In this document: positions 31,873 through 41,212 of the stretch, in pieces | Position numbering within the stretch: the stretch's first letter is position 1 | Layout: the number at the start of each line of letters is the position of its first letter | DNA from: Candidatus Microthrix parvicella Bio17-1 | GTDB lineage: Bacteria; Actinomycetota; Acidimicrobiia; Acidimicrobiales; Microtrichaceae | Assembly (NCBI RefSeq): GCF_000299415.1 | Contig: NZ_AMPG01000004.1 | Coordinates: 1 to 64,000, forward strand | Direction: 5' to 3' | DNA length: 64,000 bases | Program-made: the position numbers and the translations under genes | Notes under the pieces: generated by a model | Databases searched by the model: none | What the model was told of the DNA's origin: nothing | The model's input: the letters and a program-made list of their open reading frames with translations, nothing else

Positions 31873-33252
31873 TCAGGTGAGACCGAGCCGCTCGGAGAGG
31901 TCGCTGCGGAACACCCCGCGGGGATCCACCGACGCCCGCACCTCTCGCCAATCGTCCAGCCTCGGGTACATCACCGGGAGCAGCTCCGGTCTCATGCGGG
32001 CATCCTTGGCCAGGTAGATCCGACCTCCCGCCTCGGCAACCTGCTCGTCGAGTCGATCCAACAGCCGGGGCAGGTCCGGGTCGCCCACCGGCACATCCAC
32101 TGCCAAGGTCCATCCGGCCGTCGGAAAGGACAGCGGCGCCTGGTTGCCCGGCCCCAAACGCTTCAGCACGGTCAGAAACGACCGGCCCCCGGTTTGGGTG
32201 AACTGGCGCATGATCCCCGCCAAAACGTCGGTGGCGGTGTCGGGCACCACGCACTGCCACTGCAGGAACCCGTTGGGCCCGTAGATGCGGTTCCAGGACC
32301 CCAGCAGGTCCAATGGGTGAAAGAAGGTTGGGATCGAGTTGATGACCTGCTTTGGACGCCTGGGGGCCTTGCGGTACCACACCTCATTGAACGCCCGAAT
32401 GGACACCGGGTTGAGCACCACCGGCGGCGGGGTCACCGGCACGTCCACCGGCAGCCCGGGGTCGAACGCGAACGGCCGATCTGACCATCGGCGGGGCAGC
32501 TCCTCGGGACGGGCAAACCGTCCCGAGGTGATCACCGAACGTCCGGCGCCGGCACCGCCGGCGGCAAGGTCCAACCACGCAACCGTGTACTCGGCCTCGC
32601 GGTCCAGTTCGATCAGGCGGGCAATCGAGTCGCTCAAGTTGGTGGTGCGCTCGGCCAAGACCACCAGGCGCGACGAGGTGATCGGCTGGGCCTGAAATGT
32701 GACCTCCTCGATGACCCCGGTCAATCCCATGCCACCAACCGTGGCCCAGTACAAGGACGCCTCCGCGTGAGGACCGATGACCCGTCGTTCGCCGTCGGCG
32801 GTGCGTAAGACCATCGAGGTGACGTGCGACCCAAACGACCCATGCCGATGATGGTTCTTGCCGTGGATATCAGCGGCGATGGCCCCGCCCAGGGTGACAA
32901 ACCGCGTGCCCGGGGTGACCGGCACGAAGTAGCCCCGTGGCACCAAAACCCGCAACACGGTGTCGATGCTGGTGCCGGCCCGGACCCTGCACTCGCCCGT
33001 CTCGACGTCGAGTTCAACGTCGGTCAGACCGGTCAGGTCCACCACTCGGCCCCCCGCCCGCTGGGCAGCGTCGCCATAGGAGCGTCCCAGCCCGCGGGCC
33101 ACCATGCCCCGCGCGGGCGGGTCGGCCAACGCCGCGGTCAACTCGGCCGCCGAGGCCGGTGCCAACACCTCGGCTCGGGTGGGGCTGGTTCGGCCCCAGC
33201 CGCTCAGCAGCGCAGTGCGCTGCGGTTCAGGAAAAGAATACGCCCGCGCCAT
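31873..33252 (-). CDS. dprE1: Decaprenylphosphoryl-beta-D-ribose oxidase (DprE1)
   Basis: A 459-residue FAD-dependent oxidase. Conserved parts are GLGRSYGDAAQRAGG (FAD-binding PCMH domain), HGKNHHRHGSFGSHV, ATVGGMGLTGVIEEVTF, FHPLDLLGSWNRIYGPNGFLQWQ and LGPGNQAPLSFPTAGWTLAVDV. The last aligns with the mycobacterial RNQAPLSFPIPGWNICVDF, so the cysteine known as Cys387 there is Ala384 here (codon GCA at 32101-32103). It oxidises decaprenylphosphoryl-ribose at C2 in arabinan precursor synthesis. The start overlaps the upstream ubiA gene by 26 bases. The DprE2 partner is two genes upstream. Confidence 0.92.
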   Translation of the reverse strand: MARAYSFPEPQRTALLSGWGRTSPTRAEVLAPASAAELTAALADPPARGMVARGLGRSYGDAAQRAGGRVVDLTGLTDVELDVETGECRVRAGTSIDTVLRVLVPRGYFVPVTPGTRFVTLGGAIAADIHGKNHHRHGSFGSHVTSMVLRTADGERRVIGPHAEASLYWATVGGMGLTGVIEEVTFQAQPITSSRLVVLAERTTNLSDSIARLIELDREAEYTVAWLDLAAGGAGAGRSVITSGRFARPEELPRRWSDRPFAFDPGLPVDVPVTPPPVVLNPVSIRAFNEVWYRKAPRRPKQVINSIPTFFHPLDLLGSWNRIYGPNGFLQWQCVVPDTATDVLAGIMRQFTQTGGRSFLTVLKRLGPGNQAPLSFPTAGWTLAVDVPVGDPDLPRLLDRLDEQVAEAGGRIYLAKDARMRPELLPVMYPRLDDWREVRASVDPRGVFRSDLSERLGLT

Positions 33253-34117
33253 ACACACCCATCCATACCAGCGACAGCACCAGCATCTGACGATCACGAA
33301 CCAACACGTACTCCGGCTCGGCCGCCTCGCCCCGATCGACGATCAGCACGAATCGCAGCACCGCTGCGGCGAACGGCGCCAGGGACACCTTGAACAGCAC
33401 ATCCCCGGCACCACCCTGCGTGGCGATCGCCGAGTCGAATGCCCAGAGGGCATATCCGGCCAACGCCAGGGATGCCGCGATCACCTCAACCGAGCGCAGG
33501 TATCCGGAGGTGTACTCGGTCAGCACAGGCCGGGTGGCACCCGTGTCGCCCAGGTGCGCCAGTTCGGACGAACGCTTGCCGGTCACCATCAGCAGCGCAC
33601 CGGCGGACACCACCACGAAAAACCAGGGCGAGATGGGCACATCGGCCGCAACGGCGCCGGCTACGGCCCGCACAACGAAACCGGCAGCGACCGCCACCAG
33701 CTCGATCACCGCAAGGTGTTTCAGCCACAGCGAGTACGACGTGGTCAGCACCACGTAACCCAAGACGACCCACACCAGGTGTGGCCTGAGCAGCGATACA
33801 GCGATGGCTCCGGCCAACGTGGCCAGTCCCCACACAATGCCGACACCCACCGGAACAGCACCCGAGGCGAAGGGGCGATGCCGCTTACGGGGGTGGACCC
33901 GATCCTGCTCGAGATCACGCAGGTCGTTGAGCACATAGGTGGCACCTGCGGCCAGGCTGAACGCAACGAACGCAATCACCACGTCGATCACGCCCTCGAC
34001 GCTGCCCAACACCCCCGCGCCCAGCGGGGCCGCCAGCACCAACAGGTTCTTGGTCCATTGTTGGGGTCGCAGCGACCGGATCAGACCGACGAGCAGCGAA
34101 GTTGGTCGCTCGCTCAC
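33227..34117 (-). CDS. ubiA: UbiA-type decaprenyl-phosphate phosphoribosyltransferase
   Basis: A 296-residue integral membrane prenyltransferase with about eight to nine helices. The motif TYVLNDLRDLEQDRVHPRKRHRPFASG contains the NDxxDxxxD metal site and the HPxKxxRP sequence shared with mycobacterial Rv3806c. That enzyme attaches 5-phosphoribose to decaprenyl phosphate, the step before DprE1/DprE2. Placement between dprE2 (ATGA overlap) and dprE1 (26-base overlap) supports this specific role over ubiquinone or menaquinone synthesis. Confidence 0.88.
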   Translation of the reverse strand: MSERPTSLLVGLIRSLRPQQWTKNLLVLAAPLGAGVLGSVEGVIDVVIAFVAFSLAAGATYVLNDLRDLEQDRVHPRKRHRPFASGAVPVGVGIVWGLATLAGAIAVSLLRPHLVWVVLGYVVLTTSYSLWLKHLAVIELVAVAAGFVVRAVAGAVAADVPISPWFFVVVSAGALLMVTGKRSSELAHLGDTGATRPVLTEYTSGYLRSVEVIAASLALAGYALWAFDSAIATQGGAGDVLFKVSLAPFAAAVLRFVLIVDRGEAAEPEYVLVRDRQMLVLSLVWMGVYGAGVFFS

Positions 34118-34932
34118 CGCTTCGAGATCTTGCGCCAGATCGGTCCGGGCATGACCGAGAGCACACCGAAGACACCCTGAAGCGGCGCCGGAGCCCAGAT
34201 CACCCTGCGGCCCCTGAGCAGACCCACCACGGCGGCCTCGGCCACCTCATCCGGGTCGGCGCTGAAGGGTTGCTCCTCCATGCCTTCGGTCATCCGGGTG
34301 CGAACGAAGCCCGGACGCAGAACCGACACTCGCACCCCCGTGCCCTCAAGGTCGTCGGACAGACCCCTTCCGAACGCGTCCAACCCCGCCTTGGTGGAGC
34401 CATACAGATAGTTCGAGGCCCGAGGGCGAACCGCAGCCACCGACGAGATCATCAGCATGCGTCCGTGTCCCTGGCTGCGTAGCTGAGCTGCTGCGGCCAG
34501 ACTGGCCGATACCGCCCCGGCAAAATTCACGTCGACCAGTGCCGCGGCGCCGACCGGATCGTCCACCAACGACCCCTGATCGCCGAGCTGACCATGGGCC
34601 ACCATCACCAGGTCGAGGTCTCCGACGGCCTCGACGGCGTTGGCCACCACGGCCTCGTGCTGGTCGTGCCTGACGGCGTCGAACTCCACGACGTGCACCG
34701 TGAGGCCTGCGCCTTCCAGCTCGGCCCGGGCTTCGGCCACCCGGGCGGAGTTGGGATCGCGCACCGCAACGACCACCTGCCGCAAACGGCCGACGCTCAG
34801 TTTGTTGGCGATGGCCAGCGCGATCTCCGAGGTGCCGCCGAAGATCAGGGCGGTGCGCGGCTCGGCGTGGGCGTCTTCCAAGGCGGGTTCCTTCGTCTCA
34901 AGCACCCGATCAACGGGGGATCGGCCCAACAA
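34114..34932 (-). CDS. dprE2: SDR-family decaprenylphosphoryl-2-keto-ribose reductase (DprE2)
   Basis: A short-chain dehydrogenase/reductase of up to 272 residues. TALIFGGTSEIALAIANKL is the cofactor-binding glycine loop, MLMISSVAAVRPRASNYLYGSTKAGLDAF holds the catalytic Ser and YxxxK, and VLRPGFVRTRMTEG follows. The IFGGTSEIALAIA start matches DprE2. It reduces the 2-keto intermediate to decaprenylphosphoryl-arabinose. The start is uncertain, since GTG at 34905 is an alternative that removes a non-conserved N-terminus. It is the first gene of the dprE2-ubiA-dprE1 set, and the 161 bases up to the tRNA likely hold its promoter. Confidence 0.88.
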   Translation of the reverse strand: MLGRSPVDRVLETKEPALEDAHAEPRTALIFGGTSEIALAIANKLSVGRLRQVVVAVRDPNSARVAEARAELEGAGLTVHVVEFDAVRHDQHEAVVANAVEAVGDLDLVMVAHGQLGDQGSLVDDPVGAAALVDVNFAGAVSASLAAAAQLRSQGHGRMLMISSVAAVRPRASNYLYGSTKAGLDAFGRGLSDDLEGTGVRVSVLRPGFVRTRMTEGMEEQPFSADPDEVAEAAVVGLLRGRRVIWAPAPLQGVFGVLSVMPGPIWRKISKR

Positions 34933-35093
34933 ACCCTACCGGAGGTTCGCAGATTGACCGGTTACCCGGCGCTGCCACCCGAGCTGGCCTTCCCTGCCCG
35001 ACCCTGATGCACCTCGGAAGCCATGGAACCCGAGCCCCAATCCAAACGCATTGTCGTGATCAGCCGATCCAGCGTTAGCATGTGGCCCTACTC

Positions 35094-35168
35094 CGGGGAG
35101 TAGCGCAGCTTGGTTAGCGCGCCACGTTCGGGACGTGGAGGCCGGGAGTTCAAATCTCCCCTCCCCGA
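35094..35168 (+). tRNA. tRNA-Pro (anticodon CGG)
   Basis: The acceptor arm CGGGGAG (35094-35100) pairs with CTCCCCG (35161-35167). The anticodon stem CCACG/CGTGG encloses TTCGGGA, so the anticodon is CGG at 35129-35131. The T arm GGGAG-TTCAAAT-CTCCC is at 35144-35160. The D arm uses GCGC/GCGC. No CCA is encoded, and the base after the discriminator A is C. Confidence 0.95.
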
Positions 35169-35218
35169 CTGCGTCGAGCTTCAGGGAGTCACCGGCGGGT
35201 GACCCCTGAGGCTCGCAG
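35169..35218 (+). terminator. Stem-loop after tRNA-Pro
   Basis: Immediately after the tRNA, GAGCTTCAGGGAGTCACC pairs with GGTGACCCCTGAGGCTC across a GGCG loop, with one U-G wobble and one bulged A. Flanking CTGC/GCAG can extend the stem. There is no following T-run, so it resembles the U-poor terminators suggested for actinobacteria, or a tRNA 3'-processing hairpin. Confidence 0.5.
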
Positions 35219-35252
35219 CCCGCCTTCGGATCCAAGTGCTGTACTGAGGCCC

Positions 35253-35507
35253 ATGGAACTCGCTGAGGTTCAGACCCTGATGGATCGCCTGTATGGCGAC
35301 GCGGACCGCGAGCGCGGAGTACCCGCCACGGTGGCGTGGCTCTGTGAGGAGCTGGGTGAGCTGGCTCAGGCGGTGCGCAAGGGCACCCGGGCCCAGCAGG
35401 TGCACGAGTTCGGTGATGTACTGGCCTGGCTGGCGTCGCTGGCCAACCAATGCGGCATCACGCTGGACGAGGCCATGGAGCGCTACGTCAACGACCCGCC
35501 GGTGTAA
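35253..35507 (+). CDS. MazG-like nucleotide pyrophosphohydrolase
   Basis: An 84-residue, all-helical protein. It carries EELGELAQAVRKG and EFGDVLAWLASLANQCGI, the EExxE..ExxD metal-binding pattern of single MazG domains. Such enzymes hydrolyse NTPs or dNTPs, often non-canonical ones, to monophosphates. The start MELAEVQTL at 35253 is preferred over an upstream in-frame ATG because conservation starts there. It converges with asd, with 28 bases between the stops. Confidence 0.82.
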   Translation: MELAEVQTLMDRLYGDADRERGVPATVAWLCEELGELAQAVRKGTRAQQVHEFGDVLAWLASLANQCGITLDEAMERYVNDPPV

Positions 35508-35535
35508 TCGGCACAAGTCCGGTTGGGAGCGTTCC

Positions 35536-36636
<1,101 letters not shown>

Positions 36637-37878
36637 CTACCCCCCGAACTCCACGGCGTCGTCGCCCTGTCCCAGACCGAAGCGCTTGTGCAGCACCATG
36701 ACAGCACGCTCGGCGTCGGCCTCCGCAACCACGCAACTGATGCGGATCGTGGAGGTGGAGATCATGTCGATGTTGATTTCGTTGGCGGCCAACGTCTCGA
36801 ACATTGCCGCCGCGACCCCCGGATGCGACTTCATACCCGCCCCGATCACGCTGACCCGGGCGATGTCGGAGCTCGCTGACACCCCGCTTGCCCCAAGCTC
36901 GCCCAGCAACCCGTTGACCCCGGCCAAGGTGGCCTCCAGCTCATCGTGGGGCACCGTAAAGGAAATATCGGTCTTGTGATCCTCCGAGGTGTTCTGCACG
37001 ATCATGTCCACGTTGACCTGCCGCTCCGCCAGCGACCGGAACAGCGTTCCGGCCACCCCCGGGCGATCGGGCAGGCTGGCCACGGTCACCTTGGCCTGGC
37101 TCGGGTCGTGCGTGATGCCTCGGATGACGGCTTGTTCCATGTCGGGTTCCTCCTCGACGATCCAGGTGCCCGGTTCCCACGTGAACGCCGAGCGAACGTG
37201 CAGCGAAACCCCATGGCGTGAGGCGTACTCCACCGATCGCATCGCAGGCTTGGGGCAGCCGGTGGCGCACATCTCCAACATCTCGTCGAAGCTGATGCGC
37301 TTGATCTTGGTGGCCTCGGGCACGAGGCGGGGGTCGGTGGTGAACACGCCCGAGACATCGGTGTACAACTCACAACTGTCCGCTCCGAGCATCTCGGCCA
37401 GCGCCACCGCGGTGGTGTCCGATCCGCCGCGGCCGAGAAACGTCACGTCGCCGTCGGTTGAATAGCCCTGCGAGCCGGCCACCACCGGCACCTGACCGGC
37501 TTCGAGTGCCGATCGAATGCGGTCGCCCTTGACCTCCACGATCTTGGCCGACGTGTGGTTGGTGTCGGTGATGAAACCGGCCTGACTCCCGGTGAACGAC
37601 GCTGCCGGCACTCCAATATCGGCAAGCGCCATCGATACCAGGGCAACCGCCTTGCGCTCACCGGCCGTGATCAACATATCCATCTCGCGTCCCGGCCGGT
37701 TGGACGACACGTCCTTGGCCAGCGCCAGCAGGTGATCGGTCTCCTTGCCCATCGCCGACACCACGAGCACGACGCGATCGCCGCGCCGACGAGTGCGCGC
37801 CACGTTGTCGGCCACCTGACGGATTCGATCCGCGTCGGCAACCGAGGTGCCTCCGAACTTCTGCACAACCGTCTTCAC
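36637..37878 (-). CDS. lysC: Aspartate kinase
   Basis: A 413-residue enzyme. MKTVVQKFGGTSVADADRI opens the amino-acid kinase domain, GRGGSDTTAVALAEML and YTDVSGVFTTDPR form the ATP/aspartate site, and two ACT domains follow (about residues 265-413) with SLPDRPGVAGTLFRSLAERQVNVDMIVQN and MKSHPGVAAAMFETLAANEINIDMISTS. It phosphorylates aspartate and is probably feedback-regulated by lysine and threonine through the ACT domains. In many actinobacteria an internal start gives a separate beta subunit containing the ACT part. Confidence 0.96.
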   Translation of the reverse strand: MKTVVQKFGGTSVADADRIRQVADNVARTRRRGDRVVLVVSAMGKETDHLLALAKDVSSNRPGREMDMLITAGERKAVALVSMALADIGVPAASFTGSQAGFITDTNHTSAKIVEVKGDRIRSALEAGQVPVVAGSQGYSTDGDVTFLGRGGSDTTAVALAEMLGADSCELYTDVSGVFTTDPRLVPEATKIKRISFDEMLEMCATGCPKPAMRSVEYASRHGVSLHVRSAFTWEPGTWIVEEEPDMEQAVIRGITHDPSQAKVTVASLPDRPGVAGTLFRSLAERQVNVDMIVQNTSEDHKTDISFTVPHDELEATLAGVNGLLGELGASGVSASSDIARVSVIGAGMKSHPGVAAAMFETLAANEINIDMISTSTIRISCVVAEADAERAVMVLHKRFGLGQGDDAVEFGG

Positions 37879-37973
37879 AGCCCATCCAGGCTACACGGTG
37901 GTGGATCATCTTCTTTCGGGACCGTCTCCCGGGCGAGGCATATCGCCGCGCGGCAACGGTAGGGTTGCCCGCC

Positions 37974-38780
37974 GTGGGTACCGAGCGACGAGAACGCCAA
38001 AAGGAACAGCACCGTCAACACCAGGAGTCGGTTCGCACCGCCCTCAAGCGTGAGCAGCGCCGCCGCAACCTGATCGGCGGGGTTGCGGCACTCGCCGTGT
38101 TGGCCGTCATCGGCGTTGCCACATGGGCCCTGTTTGGCGACGACAACACCTCGTCATCGCCGTCGCCCGAGAGCGAGACCGCAGCGGAGGCGGTCTCCGA
38201 ACTGCCCTGCCCACCCAAGGACGGCACGCCCAAGCGCATCACCACCTTCGATGCCCCACCCAAGATGTGTATCGACCCCACGCAGACCTACACCGCCAAG
38301 GTCGCAACCAGCGAGGGCGACTTCACGGTTGCCTTGGACGCCAAGGCAGCCCCCAACACCGTCAACAATTTCGTGGTACTGGCCCGATCACACTTCTACG
38401 ACGGCATCCCGTTTCACCGCATCGTCCCCGACTTCGTCATCCAGGGCGGCGACCCCACCGACACCGCTGACCTCACGCAACTGGGTGGCGGGGGCCCGGG
38501 CTACACCATCGCCGAGGAGCCCCCTGCCGACGGCCTCTATGCGCCCTACGACCTGGCCATGGCCAAGACCCAGGAGCCCAACAGCACCGGGTCGCAGTTC
38601 TTCGTGGTCACCGGCGACCCGGCACCACTCAACTCCAGCCCCACCTACTCGCTGTTCGGCAAGGTGACCGACGGCAAGGACGTCGTCGACAAGATCGGCA
38701 ACCAAAAGGTGAGTGGTCCCAATGGCGACACCCCGGAACAAGCCGTGAAAATCGAATCGATCACGATTTCCGAGAAGTAA
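37974..38780 (+). CDS. Membrane-anchored cyclophilin-type peptidyl-prolyl isomerase
   Basis: A 268-residue protein. A basic N-terminal region of 30 residues precedes one membrane helix (LIGGVAALAVLAVIGVATWALF), a Ser/Glu-rich linker and a cyclophilin domain (about residues 95-265). The domain has APNTVNNFVVLARSHFYDGIPFHRIVPDFVIQGGDP and NSTGSQFFVVTG. The catalytic Arg of FHRI is present. It would catalyse proline isomerisation outside the membrane. The GTG at 37974 has AGGG upstream, and a TTG at 37965 is possible. It is divergent from lysC and converges with the S51-like gene. Confidence 0.88.
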   Translation: MGTERRERQKEQHRQHQESVRTALKREQRRRNLIGGVAALAVLAVIGVATWALFGDDNTSSSPSPESETAAEAVSELPCPPKDGTPKRITTFDAPPKMCIDPTQTYTAKVATSEGDFTVALDAKAAPNTVNNFVVLARSHFYDGIPFHRIVPDFVIQGGDPTDTADLTQLGGGGPGYTIAEEPPADGLYAPYDLAMAKTQEPNSTGSQFFVVTGDPAPLNSSPTYSLFGKVTDGKDVVDKIGNQKVSGPNGDTPEQAVKIESITISEK

Positions 38781-38790
38781 CGACGCCCAC

Positions 38791-39468
38791 TCAGCGATGC
38801 AGGTCGGCGGGCAGATCCGCCACCTCGGCCTGATGGGCATCAACGTAGACCGCCACCCGGCCCGGCCCCTCGGCGCTCCACGACCCGCCTGGGGATCTCA
38901 CCAGCGCCGTCTGAGCGTCCAGGCCCACCACCGGCAGACCGGACGGCGCCAGCGACACCGTGCGGTGCAGCGTCTCGGCGGACCAACGCTCGTAGCGCGG
39001 CAGGACGGTCAGGGTGTTGATCAGGTCGAGTCCCACCGTGAACGCTCCGCCTCGGGGATCGGGCAGCGCGTCGCAGAACACCGACGCAGCTTCGCCGGCT
39101 CCCACCAACGTGGCGCCCCGCTCGAATGCGTCGATCACGGCATCCCACAGCGGGGTATCGAACAACACCGACCGCAGGTGCATGGGCGAGCCCCCGGTGA
39201 GATACAGCCACTTGGCCGACGCGGCGCGCTCAGCCCATTCGGGCTCGAACGCCTGGGCCCGCTGGTACACCGGAAGGACGTTGATGGACAGGCCCAGCGC
39301 GCCTAACGACCGTTCGGCGCGCTCCACCCGGGCGCCGGGATTCTCGTAGGCCGTCGCCGTCGGAAGGATGGACACCTCGGTCGCCGAAGATTCCTTCGCC
39401 AGCGCGGCATCCAGGGTGACACCCTCGGTCCATTCGGCTCCGCCCAGCAGGGCCAGCGTTCCGCTCAT
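38791..39468 (-). CDS. Peptidase-S51 / cyanophycinase-like protein, probably inactive
   Basis: A 225-residue protein starting MSGTLALLGGAEWTEGVTLD. The fold resembles class-I glutamine amidotransferase-like S51 peptidases: LPTATAYENPGARVERAERSL, then KWLYLTGGSPMHLRSVL, then a nucleophile-elbow position. In active S51 enzymes this elbow is GxSAGA with a catalytic Ser. Here it reads GAGEAASVFCD, without that Ser. It may therefore bind rather than cleave its ligand, or use another residue. A good GGAG lies 6 bases before the ATG. No cyanophycin synthetase gene is adjacent. Family assignment is moderate. Confidence 0.6.
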   Translation of the reverse strand: MSGTLALLGGAEWTEGVTLDAALAKESSATEVSILPTATAYENPGARVERAERSLGALGLSINVLPVYQRAQAFEPEWAERAASAKWLYLTGGSPMHLRSVLFDTPLWDAVIDAFERGATLVGAGEAASVFCDALPDPRGGAFTVGLDLINTLTVLPRYERWSAETLHRTVSLAPSGLPVVGLDAQTALVRSPGGSWSAEGPGRVAVYVDAHQAEVADLPADLHR

Positions 39469-39553
39469 CTCAGCTCCTTCGAGGTGGACCGAGATGCTGC
39501 CACACAGGCCCGGCATGGCACGAGACGCCCCATGGTCTGTACCCTCCGGCGCC

Positions 39554-40405
39554 ATGACTACACGCGTTGGCATTATCGGATCGGGAATCATGGGCTCAGG
39601 CATCGCCGAGGTGGCGAGCCGGGCGGGCTACGAGGTGATCCTGCGCTCACGCAAGCAGGAATCGGCGGATGCCACGCTGGCCAAGATGGACTCCAATCTG
39701 AAGCGTGCGGTCGACAAGGGTCGGCTTTCCGAGGAGGACCACGCCGCCATCCTGGGTCGGGTCACCGCCACGGCCGACCTGTCGGCCGTCGCCGACTGCG
39801 ACCTGGTGATCGAATCGGTCGTCGAGGATCTCGCCACCAAGTCCGCCCTGTTCACCGAACTCGATCAGGTGTGCGGACCCGACACGATCCTGGCAACCAA
39901 CACCTCGACCCTGGCGGTCACCGAGTTGGCGGTTGCCACCGGGCGCCCGGACAAGGTCTGCGGCATTCACTTTTTCAACCCCGCGACGGCGATGAAGCTG
40001 GTCGAGATCGTGACGCCGATGACGGCGAGCGACGAGACGATCGAGGCCGCGGTCGCCTTCGCCACCAAGTGCGGCAAGGATCCGGTCAAGGTGGCCGACC
40101 GGGCCGGGTTCATCGTCAACCACCTGCTGTTCCCGTACCTCAACAACGCCGTACGCATGCTGGAGAACGGCACCGCCAGCCGCGAGCACATCGACCAGGC
40201 GATGATGGGCGGTTGCAACTTCCCGATGGGCCCCCTGGCGCTGCTCGATCTGGTGGGCCTGGACACGTCCGTCGCCATTCTCGATGCCCTGTATGACGAG
40301 TTTGGCGACCACCATTACCGGGTGGTGCCGCTGCTGCGTCGCATGGTGACCGCCGGATACCTGGGTCGAAAGTCCGGTCAGGGCTTCTACGACTACAGCA
40401 GGTAG
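39554..40405 (+). CDS. 3-hydroxyacyl-CoA (3-hydroxybutyryl-CoA) dehydrogenase
   Basis: A 283-residue enzyme with RVGIIGSGIMGSGIAEVASRAGYEVIL (NAD-binding), CDLVIESVVEDLATK, ATNTSTLAVTELA, GIHFFNPATAMKLVEIV (catalytic His) and ADRAGFIVNHLLFPYLNNAVRMLENG. It interconverts 3-hydroxyacyl-CoA and 3-oxoacyl-CoA in short-chain fatty acid or butanoate metabolism. The length is typical of stand-alone Hbd/FadB2 proteins, without the hydratase fusion. It is divergent from the S51-like gene. The 32-base gap to aat suggests possible co-transcription. Confidence 0.93.
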   Translation: MTTRVGIIGSGIMGSGIAEVASRAGYEVILRSRKQESADATLAKMDSNLKRAVDKGRLSEEDHAAILGRVTATADLSAVADCDLVIESVVEDLATKSALFTELDQVCGPDTILATNTSTLAVTELAVATGRPDKVCGIHFFNPATAMKLVEIVTPMTASDETIEAAVAFATKCGKDPVKVADRAGFIVNHLLFPYLNNAVRMLENGTASREHIDQAMMGGCNFPMGPLALLDLVGLDTSVAILDALYDEFGDHHYRVVPLLRRMVTAGYLGRKSGQGFYDYSR

Positions 40406-40437
40406 CGGCTCGTTTCGGATCGCAGGGCGGTGGGTCA

Positions 40438-41202
40438 ATGGACCTGATGTGGAGCTTTCCCCGGCCCGACCCCGACGCTGACGACCTGGTTGCCGCCGGC
40501 GCCGACCTGCGACCCGAGACATTGGTGGCCGCCTACGCCGCCGGGTATTTCCCGATGCCACTCGTCCACAGCCCGCTGGACCTGCTCCGACGCGCCGGAA
40601 CGGACGCCCCCGGGTTCGGCTGGTACTCGCCAAGGCACCGGGGCGTGCTGCGTCCCGAGGCTCTGGTGGTGTCGGGGTCGCTGGCGAGGGCGACGCGTCG
40701 GTACCACCTCAGCGTCAACGGAGCGTTCGAGACGGTGATCGAGCGCTGTGGGGATCCCGCCCGTCGAGGTCACTGGATCACCGCTGAGATCGTCGAGGCC
40801 TACGAGCGCCTTCACGCGCTTGGCATTGCTCACAGCGTGGAGGTCTGGGACGCGGACGACCAACTGGTCGGCGGCGTGTACGGCGTCTCGCTGGGTGCGC
40901 TCTTCGCCGGCGAATCCATGTTCCACTCTGCACGTGACGCCTCCAAGGTGGCACTGGTTGGGCTGGTCACCCTGCTCACCGAAGAGCGCACCGCGGGCAA
41001 AATGTTGATCGACACGCAGTGGCAGACGGACCACCTGGCGTCCCTCGGCATCGAGGAGTGGGATCGCGAGCGGTACCTCGACGGGCTCCCCGCGCTGACT
41101 TCCACCAATCCGCCGGACGTCGCCCGCTGGGCGGCCACACCAACCGAATTCACGCAGCGAACCCGAGCCAGAGCCACAGCGCTTCGATCGACCCGTCGGT
41201 AG
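40438..41202 (+). CDS. aat: Leucyl/phenylalanyl-tRNA-protein transferase
   Basis: A 254-residue protein. The diagnostic pieces are AAYAAGYFPMPL, GFGWYSPRHRGVL, GHWITAEIVEAYERLHALGIAHSVEVWD, GVYGVSLGALFAGESMFHSARDASKVALVGL and MLIDTQWQTDHLASLGI. The enzyme adds Leu or Phe from tRNA to proteins with N-terminal Lys or Arg, feeding them to ClpS/ClpAP-type degradation. ClpS is not in the window. The N-terminal extension before the core is short, as in other actinobacterial copies. Confidence 0.93.
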   Translation: MDLMWSFPRPDPDADDLVAAGADLRPETLVAAYAAGYFPMPLVHSPLDLLRRAGTDAPGFGWYSPRHRGVLRPEALVVSGSLARATRRYHLSVNGAFETVIERCGDPARRGHWITAEIVEAYERLHALGIAHSVEVWDADDQLVGGVYGVSLGALFAGESMFHSARDASKVALVGLVTLLTEERTAGKMLIDTQWQTDHLASLGIEEWDRERYLDGLPALTSTNPPDVARWAATPTEFTQRTRARATALRSTRR

Positions 41203-41212
41203 GCTCGGCCTC

